A DNA stretch of 19,464 nucleotides from Paracoccaceae bacterium (GTDB lineage: Bacteria; Pseudomonadota; Alphaproteobacteria; Rhodobacterales; Rhodobacteraceae). Positions 1-7,738 of this stretch are shown in pieces. Position 1 is the first letter of the stretch, and the number at the start of each line of letters is the position of its first letter. The notes beneath the pieces are model-generated. The model made no database searches. It saw only the letters and a list, made by a program, of their open reading frames with translations, and was not told the DNA's origin. The position numbers and the translations under genes are program-made. The stretch spans positions 1-19,464 of the forward strand of contig JALQYS010000399.1 in NCBI GenBank assembly GCA_023254015.1, read 5' to 3'.

Positions 1-387
1 TTCCGATCCGCCCTTGGTGATCAGCACCACCCGCGCCCCGTGATCGGCGGCCGCAACGACGGCGTCACGCGCATGGGGCAAAAGCTCGATCGGGTGGGCC
101 AGCATCTCGCGGCCCGCGGCCATCAGTTCTGCAATGACCGAGGCCTGAACCCGGCCCTCCGTCACCTCGATGGCGGTTTCGATCATCGACAGGACAAAGC
201 CCTTCACGCCAAAGCCATAATGCCCGACATTGCGCCGCTCGGCCGCCAGAAGGCGGTCATGCAGATGGGCGGGATCGGCGTGATCGGCCAGAAGCGATTC
301 AAACCTTTCCTGCGTCAGGCGGAAAAAGGTTTCGTTCTGCCAGAGGGTGTCGTCGGCGTCGAAGCCGATGAAAGTGATGCGCGCCAT
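1..387 (-). CDS. HAD family hydrolase (N-terminal part, runs off the window)
   Basis: The reverse strand from 387 down to base 1 encodes 129 codons without a stop, so the C-terminal part lies outside the window. The N-terminus carries HAD motif I, D10-x-D12-x-T14 in FDADDTLW, where the first Asp is the nucleophile that forms the phospho-aspartate. Motif II is visible near the edge in VLITKGG (Thr). The helical stretch between them fits a C1-type cap. Haloacid dehalogenase superfamily proteins of this kind are soluble phosphatases; the substrate cannot be read from sequence. The gene is divergent from clpS. The only Shine-Dalgarno-like sequence (AGGG, 7 bases before ATG) lies in the 3' arm of a 6-bp hairpin at 395-411. 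Confidence 0.85.
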   Translation of the reverse strand, partial: MARITFIGFDADDTLWQNETFFRLTQERFESLLADHADPAHLHDRLLAAERRNVGHYGFGVKGFVLSMIETAIEVTEGRVQASVIAELMAAGREMLAHPIELLPHARDAVVAAADHGARVVLITKGGSE

Positions 388-427
388 GGCAGGACCCTGC
401 CGGATGCAGGGGATTTTTGCCAGCCCC

Positions 428-455
428 TTTTCGTGACACAGTTTTCCGCTATAAT
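428..455 (+). promoter_or_regulatory. Putative clpS promoter with a perfect -10 box
   Basis: TATAAT lies at 450-455, preceded by C, about 50 bases before the clpS start. A weak -35 candidate (TTTTCG, 428-433) lies 16 bases upstream. A better-looking GTGACA (433-438) is too close, with an 11-base spacer. The -10 match is seen directly; activity is inferred. Confidence 0.4.
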
Positions 456-504
456 TCCGGGTCTGAACCGATCCCGAATCCGCCCGCCAACCCCGGAGAG
501 CGCC

Positions 505-846
505 GTGCCCCTTCGCCCCCTCATGATGTCCGACAAAGACCATGGGAATGGATCGGATGCTTCGATCCTGACGAAGACCCGCACGCGCACGCAGCGCCCG
601 CCGCTTTATAAGGTGCTGCTGCTGAACGATGATTACACCCCGATGGAATTCGTGGTGCATATCCTCGAACGGTTTTTCGGCCTGAACCACGCGCAGGCGT
701 TCGAGATCATGTTGACCGTCCACAAGAAGGGGCTTGCCGTTGTTGGCGTGTTCTCTTTCGAGGTGGCGGAAACCAAGGTGGCCCAGGTGATGGATTTCTC
801 GCGTCGGCATCAGCATCCGCTGCAATGCACGATGGAGAAGGAATGA
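505..846 (+). CDS. clpS: ATP-dependent Clp protease adaptor ClpS
   Basis: ClpS binds the N-domain of ClpA and delivers N-degron substrates to ClpAP in the cytoplasm. The conserved fold is clear: PPLYKVLLLNDDYTPMEFVV, which includes the Asn-Asp-Asp substrate-binding edge, then VLERFF-like, the HKKG turn, VFSFEVAETKVAQVMD and the terminal QHPLQCTMEKE. I chose GTG 505 because GGAGAG lies at 495-500, four bases upstream. ATG 523 or 526 would give the more usual length of about 107 residues but has no close ribosome binding site. The flexible N-terminal tail, needed for ClpA binding, is rich in Asp, Gly and Ser. An upstream open frame reaches back to base 40 but has no family support. The identity is near certain; the exact start is not. 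Confidence 0.95.
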   Translation: MPLRPLMMSDKDHGNGSDASILTKTRTRTQRPPLYKVLLLNDDYTPMEFVVHILERFFGLNHAQAFEIMLTVHKKGLAVVGVFSFEVAETKVAQVMDFSRRHQHPLQCTMEKE

Positions 847-899
847 CCGGCCCCGGAAAATAGGACCGGGCCGCCTTGGCTGCCCTGCTACAGCCCGAC

Positions 900-1892
900 A
901 TGCGATCTGCCCGCCTTGCCCTTGCGCTGGATTCCGGCGCGATTTCCCTGCCCACCGACGGCCGCATCGCGGTGTTCCGCCCCCGCAGCGGGGATGATCT
1001 GTCGGATCTGCCGAAAGACCGCGTGACCGTCATCACCGGCTTCCGGCCCGATCACGACTGGTTCACCGCGCGCGGCTATGCCTGCGCGACGGCGGTCGAG
1101 GGCGCCTTTGCCGCTGCGCTGGTCTGCCTGCCCCGCGCCAAGGCCGAGGCGCTGGCCCTGATCGCGCGGGCCTTTGCCCTGCTGCCTCCGGGCGCGCCGG
1201 TGCTGGTGGACGGGCAAAAGACCGACGGGCCCGAGGCCATCTTGAAACTGGCCCGCGCGGCGGCAGTGTCGCATGGCGAGGTGATCTCGAAGGCCCATGG
1301 CAAGGCCTTTGTCCTGACAGCCGGACCCGTGCCCGAAGGTTGGGCAGCCGCCCCGCGTGTCGTCGAGGGGGGCTTTGTCACCCGGCCAGGGGTGTTCTCC
1401 GCCGATGGGCCCGACCGCGGCTCGGTCCTTTTGGCCGCGGCGCTGCCTGCCAAGCTCAAGGGTCGGGTGGCGGATCTGGGCGCGGGCTGGGGCTATCTTG
1501 CCCGGGCGATTCTGGCGCGTGAAGGTGTTGACGCGCTGGATCTGGTCGAGGCCGACCGTGAGGCGCTGGACTGCGCGCGCGACAACATCGCCGATCCGCG
1601 CGCGGCCTTCCATTGGGCCGACGCCACCACCTTCAAACCCGCGCGGCCCTGGGATGCGGTGGTGATGAACCCGCCCTTCCACACCAGCCGCGCCGCCGAT
1701 CCCGGCCTGGGACTGGCCTTCATCCGCGCCGCCCATCGCGGGCTTTTGCCGACGGGCGTGCTGTGGATGGTCGCCAACCGGCATCTGCCCTATGAGCCGG
1801 TGCTGACCAGCCTGTTCCGAACGGTGGAGGACATTGGCGGCGACGCCGTCTTTCGCCTGACCCGCGCCGCCCATCCGATCCGCGGGCGCTGA
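900..1892 (+). CDS. Class I SAM-dependent methyltransferase, RsmC/RlmG-like
   Basis: This 330-residue protein has the two-part build of 16S/23S rRNA guanine-N2 methyltransferases: a degenerate N-terminal domain and a C-terminal catalytic MTS domain. The SAM-binding motif I is DLGAGWGYL starting at residue 192. The catalytic motif IV is NPPF at 257-260, the signature of methylation of an exocyclic amine. It probably modifies rRNA, but the target base cannot be told from sequence. ATG 900 gives a family-like N-terminus. TTG 876, with AGGA ten bases upstream, is an alternative. The 53 bases after clpS contain an imperfect GC hairpin (848-856 with 866-873), so clpS and this gene may be co-transcribed with attenuation. 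Confidence 0.85.
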   Translation: MRSARLALALDSGAISLPTDGRIAVFRPRSGDDLSDLPKDRVTVITGFRPDHDWFTARGYACATAVEGAFAAALVCLPRAKAEALALIARAFALLPPGAPVLVDGQKTDGPEAILKLARAAAVSHGEVISKAHGKAFVLTAGPVPEGWAAAPRVVEGGFVTRPGVFSADGPDRGSVLLAAALPAKLKGRVADLGAGWGYLARAILAREGVDALDLVEADREALDCARDNIADPRAAFHWADATTFKPARPWDAVVMNPPFHTSRAADPGLGLAFIRAAHRGLLPTGVLWMVANRHLPYEPVLTSLFRTVEDIGGDAVFRLTRAAHPIRGR

Positions 1893-1911
1893 GCTTTCGA
1901 AAGGTATCTGC

Positions 1912-2730
1912 ATGTCCTTTTCCATCACGGGCAAGACCGCCATCGTGACCGGAGCCGCCAATGGCATCGGTCTGGCCATCGCGCGCCATTTTCTGGATCG
2001 GGGCGCAAATGTGATGTTCGCCGACATCGACGAGGCCCGGTTGGAAGACGAAATCGGCGCCGAGGCCCGCGCGGACGGCCCGGTGCGGATGTTCGCCGGC
2101 GATCTGCGGCAGAAGCTGACCATCGCCAATCTCCTGTCGGCCACGATCGACGCCTTTGACCGGGTGGATATTTTAGTGAACGCCAGCCGCATGATGCGGG
2201 TGTCAGACCCGTTGAAGGTGGAAGAAGACGCGGTGGACGAGATGCTGCAGCAGAACCTGATGACCAGCCTGCGCCTTAGCCAACTGACGGCCAAGCGCAT
2301 GATCAAGCAGGCCGAGGCGCTGGGCGAGACCGATGAAACCCTGCCGACGGCGGGCAGCATCATCAACCTGTCGTCAATTGCCGCCGGCCGCACGCAGCCT
2401 TGCCTTCTGGGCTATTCCATCGCCTGTGCGGCGGTGGATCAGATGACACGCTCGCTTGCGGTGGCGCTGGCGCCCAAGGGAATCCGGGTGAATGCGGTTG
2501 CCACTGGATCGGTGCTGTCGGGCAGCCTGCAGGCCGCGCTGCGCGATCAGCCCGACTGGCGCGGCGAGATCGAGGCGGGAACCCCCCTTGGCCGCATCGC
2601 CCCGGCCTCGGAGCTGGTCGAGACGGTGCAATATCTGGCCTCAGATGCCGCGTCTTTCCTGACGGGGCAGGTGCTGACGGTGGACGGCGGGCGCAGCCTT
2701 CTGGATGCGGTCCCGGCGCCGGCGCATTAG
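1912..2730 (+). CDS. SDR family oxidoreductase lacking the catalytic lysine
   Basis: This 272-residue protein has the classical short-chain dehydrogenase fold. The cofactor motif is TGAANGIG (13-20), an acidic residue at the end of beta-2 (FADID) suggests NAD(H) preference, and the NNAG position reads VNAS. The catalytic Ser155 (NLSS) lies 13 residues before Tyr168, the normal spacing. The YxxxK motif instead reads YSIAC, with Cys172 where Lys is expected. A C-terminal GQVLTVDGG segment is intact. It starts 19 bases after the methyltransferase stop. Without the Lys it may be a weak or altered oxidoreductase, or a binding protein. The substrate is unknown. Confidence 0.87.
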   Translation: MSFSITGKTAIVTGAANGIGLAIARHFLDRGANVMFADIDEARLEDEIGAEARADGPVRMFAGDLRQKLTIANLLSATIDAFDRVDILVNASRMMRVSDPLKVEEDAVDEMLQQNLMTSLRLSQLTAKRMIKQAEALGETDETLPTAGSIINLSSIAAGRTQPCLLGYSIACAAVDQMTRSLAVALAPKGIRVNAVATGSVLSGSLQAALRDQPDWRGEIEAGTPLGRIAPASELVETVQYLASDAASFLTGQVLTVDGGRSLLDAVPAPAH

Positions 2731-2737
2731 GGCTGGG

Positions 2738-3127
2738 TCACTCGGGGTATTTTGCCCGGCAGGCGGTGATCACCGCCTCGGCGGCCTTGGCAAGACCGGC
2801 GCGCTTTGCCTTGAGGCTTTTCAGCTTGGCCGCCTCGGCGTTCAGGTCCAGCGCCACCTCTTGCCGCACGGTGACCGGCACCTGGTCAAAGCACATCCGG
2901 CTGGCCGGCTGCGGGTTTTCCTCGGTCGGAAGGGGGGTGCAGTCGATCCAGCGCGGTTCGTACCGGGTCACCGTCTCATAGCCATAGCCGCGGGCAAGGT
3001 TGCCTTCGGTCTGGCGGATCAGCCGGTCGACCACCTGCAGATCGCGGGTATTGGCGCTGATGCATTGTTCCTGCGGGGTGCCGCAGGCGGCCAGCAGAAC
3101 AAGCGGGACAAGGAACAGGCGTTTCAT
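2738..3127 (-). CDS. Small hypothetical lipoprotein
   Basis: This is a 129-residue protein with a lipoprotein signal: MKRLFLVPLVLLAAC, lipobox LAAC with Cys15 as the lipidated residue, so it should sit in the cell envelope. The mature part has four more Cys residues (in QEQC, IDC, MCF and TAC), which could form two disulphides, and a basic Lys/Ala-rich helix near the C-terminus. I do not recognise a named family. The stop codon lies 7 bases past the SDR stop, so the two genes converge with no room for a strong terminator. A good promoter lies at 3171-3199. The ribosome binding site is weak. Confidence 0.75.
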   Translation of the reverse strand: MKRLFLVPLVLLAACGTPQEQCISANTRDLQVVDRLIRQTEGNLARGYGYETVTRYEPRWIDCTPLPTEENPQPASRMCFDQVPVTVRQEVALDLNAEAAKLKSLKAKRAGLAKAAEAVITACRAKYPE

Positions 3128-3170
3128 GGGCGACTCGCGGCGTCAGGGGTTTGGCGTGTTATACGCGCCG

Positions 3171-3199
3171 TTTATACGCCCTGTCCGCGTCGATGTCAT
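3171..3199 (-). promoter_or_regulatory. Predicted sigma-70-type promoter of the lipoprotein gene
   Basis: Read on the minus strand, ATGACA (3194-3199) and TATAAA (3171-3176) are separated by exactly 17 bases. Each matches the bacterial -35/-10 consensus at five of six positions. The transcript would start near 3164, giving a leader of about 37 bases. This is one of the best promoter matches in the window. Confidence 0.55.
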
Positions 3200-3262
3200 A
3201 TCAACTGCGTTGAGCCGTCACGCCGCCGATGCTAGGCAGGGCAAAAGAACAGGGGGTTGCCG

Positions 3263-4132
3263 ATGACCACAGACTTCACCGCCCGCAAGGCCGAGGCCGC
3301 CGCCTGGTTCCGCGCCCTGCGCGATCGCATCGTGGCCGCCTTCGAGGAACTGGAGCGCGAGGCAACGCCCGAAGGCGGCACGCCCGCGACCTTCGAAGTC
3401 ACCCCGACCACCCGCGCGAATGATGGCGGGGGCGGCATCATGTCGGTCCTGCGCGGCGGGCGGGTGTTTGAAAAGGTGGGCGTCAACTGGTCCGAGGTGC
3501 ATGGCACGCTGGCCGAACGCGCGCAAAAGGCCATGGCGGCGCGGGGCGTGCCGGGGATGGCCGATGATCCGCGGTTCTGGGCCAGTGGCGTTTCGCTGGT
3601 GGCGCATATGGTCAACCCCCATACGCCCGCCGTGCACATGAACACCCGGATGTTCTGGACCCCTGGCGCCTGGTGGTTCGGCGGCGGGGCCGATCTGAAC
3701 CCCTGCATCGAATACCCCGAGGACACCGCCCATTTTCACGGCCAGATGAAGGCCGCCTGCGATGCCCATGATCCCACCTATTACGACCGTTTCAAGGCCT
3801 GGGCGGACGAGTATTTCTTTGTGCCCCACCGGGGCCGGGCGCGGGGCGTGGGCGGCATCTTTTATGACGATCTGAACACCGGCGACTGGGCCGCAGATTT
3901 CGCCTTTACCCGTGATGTCGGCGCGGCCTTCCTGCCCGCCTTCCTGCCCGTCACCCGCCGCCGTCTGGGCACCCCCTGGACCGAGGCGGACCGCGAGACG
4001 CAACTGATCCATCGCGGGCTTTATGCCGAATACAACCTCGTCTACGACCGCGGCACCAAGTTTGGCCTTGAAACCGGCCATGATGCCAACGCGGTTCTGA
4101 TGAGCCTGCCGCCGGTTGCCAAGTGGACCTAG
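3263..4132 (+). CDS. hemF: Oxygen-dependent coproporphyrinogen III oxidase HemF
   Basis: HemF oxidatively decarboxylates two propionates of coproporphyrinogen III to give protoporphyrinogen IX, using O2, in haem and bacteriochlorophyll synthesis. At 289 residues it is close to the usual bacterial length of about 300. Family blocks run in order: GGGGIMSVLRGGRVFEKVGV (57-74), NPHTPAVHMNTR (118-129), WWFGGGADLNPCIEY (137-151), RGVGGIFYDDLN (194-205), and GLYAEYNLVYDRGTKFGLETG near the C-terminus (252-272). His and Asp residues in these blocks line the active site in known structures. ATG 3263 is chosen because AGGGGG lies six bases upstream; TTG 3257 in the same frame is rejected. The gene is complete and overlaps the next gene by ten bases. 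Confidence 0.97.
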   Translation: MTTDFTARKAEAAAWFRALRDRIVAAFEELEREATPEGGTPATFEVTPTTRANDGGGGIMSVLRGGRVFEKVGVNWSEVHGTLAERAQKAMAARGVPGMADDPRFWASGVSLVAHMVNPHTPAVHMNTRMFWTPGAWWFGGGADLNPCIEYPEDTAHFHGQMKAACDAHDPTYYDRFKAWADEYFFVPHRGRARGVGGIFYDDLNTGDWAADFAFTRDVGAAFLPAFLPVTRRRLGTPWTEADRETQLIHRGLYAEYNLVYDRGTKFGLETGHDANAVLMSLPPVAKWT

Positions 4133-4740
4133 ACGCAGCGCGGATTGCGGGCTTTCTGCTGACGGCGCTGATCGTGGAAATCACGCCGGGGCCGAACATG
4201 GTCTGGCTGGCGCTTCTCAGTGCGACCGAGGGGCGCCGGACGGGTCTGGCGGCGGTGTTGGGTATCACCTTGGGCCTGGCGGTTCAGGGCCTTCTGGCGG
4301 TGGCCGGGGTCAATGCGCTGTTCGATGCCGTTCCCGCCGCCTATGATGCCCTGCGCGCGGTGGGGGCGGGCTATCTTCTGTGGCTGGCCATCGAAAGCTG
4401 GCGCGATGCGGGCAACCCGGCCCATCACCTGCCCGGCGGAGGCGAGGGGCCGGTTTCCGCCTTTCGTTCGGGTCTTGTGACCAATTTGCTGAACCCGAAG
4501 TCCGCGCTGGTCTATCTGGCGCTTCTGCCGGGGTTCCTGCCGCAGGGCGCGGACTGGACGGCAACCACCGCGCTGGTCGCGCTGTATCTGATGGTTGCGG
4601 CGCTGGTGCATCTTGCCATCTGCCTTGCGGCGGCCCAAACCCGTCGGATGACCGACAACCCCGTCACCTCGGCATGGCTGCACCGGGTTCAGGCCCTTGC
4701 GCTGGTTGCCGTGGCGGGTTGGGTGCTGGCAGGAACGTAA
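4123..4740 (+). CDS. LysE/RhtB family amino-acid or metabolite exporter
   Basis: This 205-residue inner-membrane protein has about six hydrophobic helices. It carries the family hallmark TPGPNM (21-26) after the first helix and the second conserved block, GLVTNLLNPKSALVYLALLPGF, in the middle. LysE-family proteins export amino acids or related small molecules using the proton motive force; the substrate is not predictable here. The start is GTG 4123, inside the end of hemF (ten-base overlap, different frame), so translation is probably coupled to hemF. It is followed after nine bases by a small gene of unknown function. Confidence 0.88.
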   Translation: MDLDAARIAGFLLTALIVEITPGPNMVWLALLSATEGRRTGLAAVLGITLGLAVQGLLAVAGVNALFDAVPAAYDALRAVGAGYLLWLAIESWRDAGNPAHHLPGGGEGPVSAFRSGLVTNLLNPKSALVYLALLPGFLPQGADWTATTALVALYLMVAALVHLAICLAAAQTRRMTDNPVTSAWLHRVQALALVAVAGWVLAGT

Positions 4741-4749
4741 GGAGAGACC

Positions 4750-5118
4750 ATGGCTGATATCACGATCCGCGCCGCCTATGCCTCGGTCGTCGAGGATGAC
4801 GACGAGGGGCTCTTGTTCGTCGGCTTTGCCGAGGGCGAGGCCGAGGATGAGGCCTATGTCCTGTTCCGCCAACATCTGACCGGCGGGCCCGTGTGGTTCG
4901 AGGTCAGCGACGAAAGCTTTGGCGCGGAGGACGCGATTGAGCGAGTCATCGCCGGGCCAAAAGGGCTGGAGATCACGCTGAAACCCGCGCTTGCGGGGCG
5001 GTTCGGCTGGGCCGGCAGCGTGTCGGTCAAGGCGGGCCCGGCCTGCGAAGGCCGGGACGAGGCGTTTCAGGCCCTGGCGGAGATGCTGGGGCCTGTCTGG
5101 CAGCCCGTCACAGGCTGA
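4750..5118 (+). CDS. Hypothetical small acidic protein, possibly Imm10-like
   Basis: This 122-residue acidic protein has no signal peptide or membrane segment and is likely cytoplasmic. It has an excellent ribosome binding site (GGAGAG, 4741-4746). The pattern of an Asp/Glu-rich N-terminal region, a YVLFRQ strand, a WFEVSDES strand and a LEITLKP strand faintly recalls the Imm10 immunity fold, but I cannot confirm that by eye and there is no toxin gene beside it. It belongs to the hemF-lysE transcription unit by spacing. Its stop overlaps the convergent hydrolase gene by eleven bases. Codon use matches its neighbours, so it is probably a real gene. Confidence 0.7.
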   Translation: MADITIRAAYASVVEDDDEGLLFVGFAEGEAEDEAYVLFRQHLTGGPVWFEVSDESFGAEDAIERVIAGPKGLEITLKPALAGRFGWAGSVSVKAGPACEGRDEAFQALAEMLGPVWQPVTG

Positions 5119-5800
5119 TCGGCGCCAGAACCTGCGGTTCGATCACCTGAACCCCCGGCAGCCCATCGGCCAGAACCTTGGCCGATTGCTCCAGCGCGGG
5201 GAAGGTGCGGTAATGGCAGGGGATCACCGTCTTGAAGTTGAAATACTTGCGCGCCGCAAAGGCCGCACGGGCCATGTCCATGGTGTAATGCCCGCCTGCC
5301 GACAGAATGCCGATGTCGGGCTGGTGATATTCGCCCATCCATCCCATGTCGGCCATGATGTCGGTATCGCCCGAGACATAGATCGTGTGCCCTTCGCCCG
5401 CGATCATGAACCCGGCCTCGGCGCCGGCATAGCGCGGCCCGTCAGGCCCCGAGACGGAGGACGAATGGCAAGCGTTGACCATCGTCACCCGCGCCTCGCC
5501 AAGGGCAACCGTGCCCCCCTTGTTGAAGCCCACCGTCTGCACCCCGTCCTTTTCGGCAAGCCAGCTCATCAGATCATAGATCCCGACCAGCGGGATGCCC
5601 AGCTCCTTGCCGATGGCGACGGCGTCGGCGGAATGGTCGCCGTGGCCATGGGTCACCAGAACATGGGTCGCGCCGGAAATCGCCTCGGCCCGGCGCTCGG
5701 CCGGGAACATGGGATTGCCGGTCAGCCAAGGGTCGATCAGCAGAACCGCCTGTTCGATCTCGATCCGAAAGCCGGAATGGCCAAGCCAGATGATGCGCAT
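5108..5800 (-). CDS. Metal-dependent hydrolase, metallo-beta-lactamase fold (UPF0173/UlaG-like)
   Basis: This is a 230-residue cytoplasmic protein with the metallo-beta-lactamase fold. The metal-binding motif is HGHGDH (51-56). Further candidate ligands are His112 (NACHSS), Asp145 (VSGDTD) and His196 (PCHYRTF), the order seen in UPF0173/UlaG-like proteins that bind Zn or Mn. Length and the opening MRIIWLGHSGF are typical for the family. The substrate is unknown; UlaG itself is a lactonase. An AGGGGG ribosome binding site precedes ATG at 5800. The gene lies downstream of the RTX protein gene on the same strand, but a terminator-like hairpin stands between them. Confidence 0.88.
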   Translation of the reverse strand: MRIIWLGHSGFRIEIEQAVLLIDPWLTGNPMFPAERRAEAISGATHVLVTHGHGDHSADAVAIGKELGIPLVGIYDLMSWLAEKDGVQTVGFNKGGTVALGEARVTMVNACHSSSVSGPDGPRYAGAEAGFMIAGEGHTIYVSGDTDIMADMGWMGEYHQPDIGILSAGGHYTMDMARAAFAARKYFNFKTVIPCHYRTFPALEQSAKVLADGLPGVQVIEPQVLAPISL

Positions 5801-5850
5801 GAAATTCCCCCTTGTTCTCTTCGCAAAGATAGCGCGTCGCCGGTTGGGGG

Positions 5851-5877
5851 AAAGGGGCAGGCGGCAGCGCCCGCCCC
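5851..5877 (-). terminator. Likely rho-independent terminator after the RTX protein gene
   Basis: On the minus strand a 10-bp stem (5868-5877 with 5854-5863, one G-U pair) closes a four-base loop and is followed by TTT and then C residues. It begins 8 bases after the stop of the RTX protein gene. The stem is strong and the U-tract short. Confidence 0.5.
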
Positions 5878-5884
5878 GAAATCC

Positions 5885-7738
5885 TCAGGCAAAGAGGAAA
5901 TCCGCCGAGGTCATCTCGTCCAGCGTCATGTTCTTCACAAGGATCGAGACGGTCCCGAAGGACACGCGCACATCATCGCCCACGTCCGTCAGCGTCAGCC
6001 CGGCAAAGCCCGAAGGCCCGCCAAGGATGCGGATGCGGTCGCTGCCATCCTGAAAATCGCTGATCGTGTCGGCGTTCGCGCCGGGCCGGAACAGGAACTG
6101 ATCCGCCCCCGCCCCACCGCTAAGCGTGTCATTGCCCGCTTCGCCCTCCAGAAGGTCGGCACCCGATCCGCCGGACAGCCGGTCGCCGCCCGCGCCGCCA
6201 TAAAGCCGGTCACTGTCGGCCCCGCCACTCAGCCGGTCGCCCTGCGCGCCGCCGAACAGCCGGTCATCGCCCGCCCCGCCATCCAGCGTGTCGGCCCCAT
6301 CCCGGCCGTTCATCACCGTCGCCCCGGCCCCGCCCTGCAGACGGTCGGCCTTGCCGGTGCCGGTCAGCGTTGCCGCGGTTGACACCACCGACAGCACATA
6401 GCCGCCCGTATAGTCGTTCGAACTGCCCCGCACGTCCAGATACAGCGGGCCGTCTTTGGTGGCGGTGAAGGTGATTTCGGTCAGGGTGCCAAAATCTTCG
6501 TCAATCACATTGCCCGCCGCATCGCGCAGGGTCAGCCGCGTGTTCTCAAGCTCGGTCGCAGTGCCAGTGCCGGACAGGGTGAAGGTGTAGCTCACGCCCT
6601 GTTCCGCCTCGATCCGGTGCCAGTCGCTGTCCGAGAGCATCTCGATCTGTCCGGTCTTGCGGCTGCCATCGGTCAGAACCGACGCGGTGGCCACATTCGC
6701 CTTCACCGAGTCGGCCCCGATGTTTTCCAGCGTATAGCCGCCGACATGGTCATCGACGTCATGGACGGTGACGTAATAGGTGCCGGTGCTGCCCGCCGTA
6801 TAGGCCAGCGTGTTGATCGCCCCCGAGAATGAGGTGAAATCGGCGATCACATTGCCATTGACGTCGCGCAGTTGCAGATCGCCGCCCTGCAGCGCCTCGG
6901 TCGTGGCGCCCAGCACGCGAAAGCCATAGGTCTCGCCCGCGGTCATGGTGATGCGGAACCAGTCGGCATCGCCCTGAACGTCGATCCGCGAGGTCTCTGA
7001 GCTGCCGCGCGCCAGCGTGCGGGTGGTGGCAAGGCTGTTGTGGATCGTGTCGGTGGCGATCCAGCGCAGGGTATAGGCGCCGGTGGTGCCGTTCGATTCG
7101 TGGACGGTGACGAAATAGGCCCCCGTGGTGCCCGCCGTATGGCTGATGCTGTTGATCGTCAGGCTGGAATAGGTTTGCGCGTCGATCAGGTTGCCATTTG
7201 CGTCGCGCAATTGCAGATCGCCGCCCGCCAGCATCGGCGTGCCATCGCCCTTCAGTTCGAACCCATAGGACAGGCCCGCCGTCATCGACAGGCTGAACCA
7301 GTCGGCATCGCCCCCCGCGTCGATCTGCGAGGCGACCGAGCCGTTCGCGGTCAGGCCCCGGTCGGTCAGCGCGTCGGCGCGGATCGTGTCGCTGGCCACC
7401 CAGCCAAGGGAATACTGGCCGGTCCCGTTGTTCGTATCGCCCACGCCGACGAAATACCGGCCCGAGGTGGCAGCGCGGAAGGTGATCGTATTGGTATCAA
7501 GGCTGCTGACGATCCGTTCGGTCAGCGATCCGCCAAGGGCGTTGAACAACTCGATATCCGGGCCGACCAGCGGCCCCGAGGCACCAAAGACCGACGAGAC
7601 GGTGAAGCTGTAATTCAGGCCGGCGACCAGATCGACGGCGAACCAGTCGAAATCTGCGGCGGCATCGATGGTGTGGCTCTCGATCTCGCCCGGCGACAGG
7701 ACGGCCGTGGTCGAGATGTTTCCGGCAATGGACGACAT
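5885..7738 (-). CDS. Secreted RTX protein with four PPC-like beta domains
   Basis: This is a 617-residue acidic protein without a classical signal peptide. Residues 2-453 hold four tandem units of about 112 residues. Each starts with a DADWF-type block (DFDWF 29, DADWF 145, DADWF 257, DSDWH 370) and ends in a YxVTVHD/GxYTL block, the pattern of bacterial pre-peptidase C-terminal (PPC) domains. Residues 466-545 contain GGxGxDxL nonapeptides that bind Ca2+ outside the cell, and 546-617 form the usual C-terminal region that directs type I secretion. There is no recognisable enzyme domain, so an adhesive or structural extracellular role is more likely than proteolysis. No T1SS genes lie in the window. 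The start ATG 7738 follows GGAG by seven bases; an upstream in-frame ATG at 7840 has no such support. Confidence 0.85.
   Translation of the reverse strand: MSSIAGNISTTAVLSPGEIESHTIDAAADFDWFAVDLVAGLNYSFTVSSVFGASGPLVGPDIELFNALGGSLTERIVSSLDTNTITFRAATSGRYFVGVGDTNNGTGQYSLGWVASDTIRADALTDRGLTANGSVASQIDAGGDADWFSLSMTAGLSYGFELKGDGTPMLAGGDLQLRDANGNLIDAQTYSSLTINSISHTAGTTGAYFVTVHESNGTTGAYTLRWIATDTIHNSLATTRTLARGSSETSRIDVQGDADWFRITMTAGETYGFRVLGATTEALQGGDLQLRDVNGNVIADFTSFSGAINTLAYTAGSTGTYYVTVHDVDDHVGGYTLENIGADSVKANVATASVLTDGSRKTGQIEMLSDSDWHRIEAEQGVSYTFTLSGTGTATELENTRLTLRDAAGNVIDEDFGTLTEITFTATKDGPLYLDVRGSSNDYTGGYVLSVVSTAATLTGTGKADRLQGGAGATVMNGRDGADTLDGGAGDDRLFGGAQGDRLSGGADSDRLYGGAGGDRLSGGSGADLLEGEAGNDTLSGGAGADQFLFRPGANADTISDFQDGSDRIRILGGPSGFAGLTLTDVGDDVRVSFGTVSILVKNMTLDEMTSADFLFA

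Noticed and set aside
888..2393. Long open frame on the minus strand (about 500 codons)
   Set aside because: It lies antisense to the methyltransferase and SDR genes, has no family motifs and an odd Arg/His/Gly-rich composition. It is a product of high-GC codon bias.
3202..3214. TCAAC-N3-GTTGA upstream of hemF as an FNR site
   Set aside because: The FNR consensus is TTGAT-N4-ATCAA. This repeat has other half-sites and the wrong spacing, so oxygen control by FnrL is not supported.
4991..6382. Open frame of over 460 codons on the plus strand
   Set aside because: It runs antisense to the clear metallo-hydrolase and RTX genes and its product is low-complexity with no domain.
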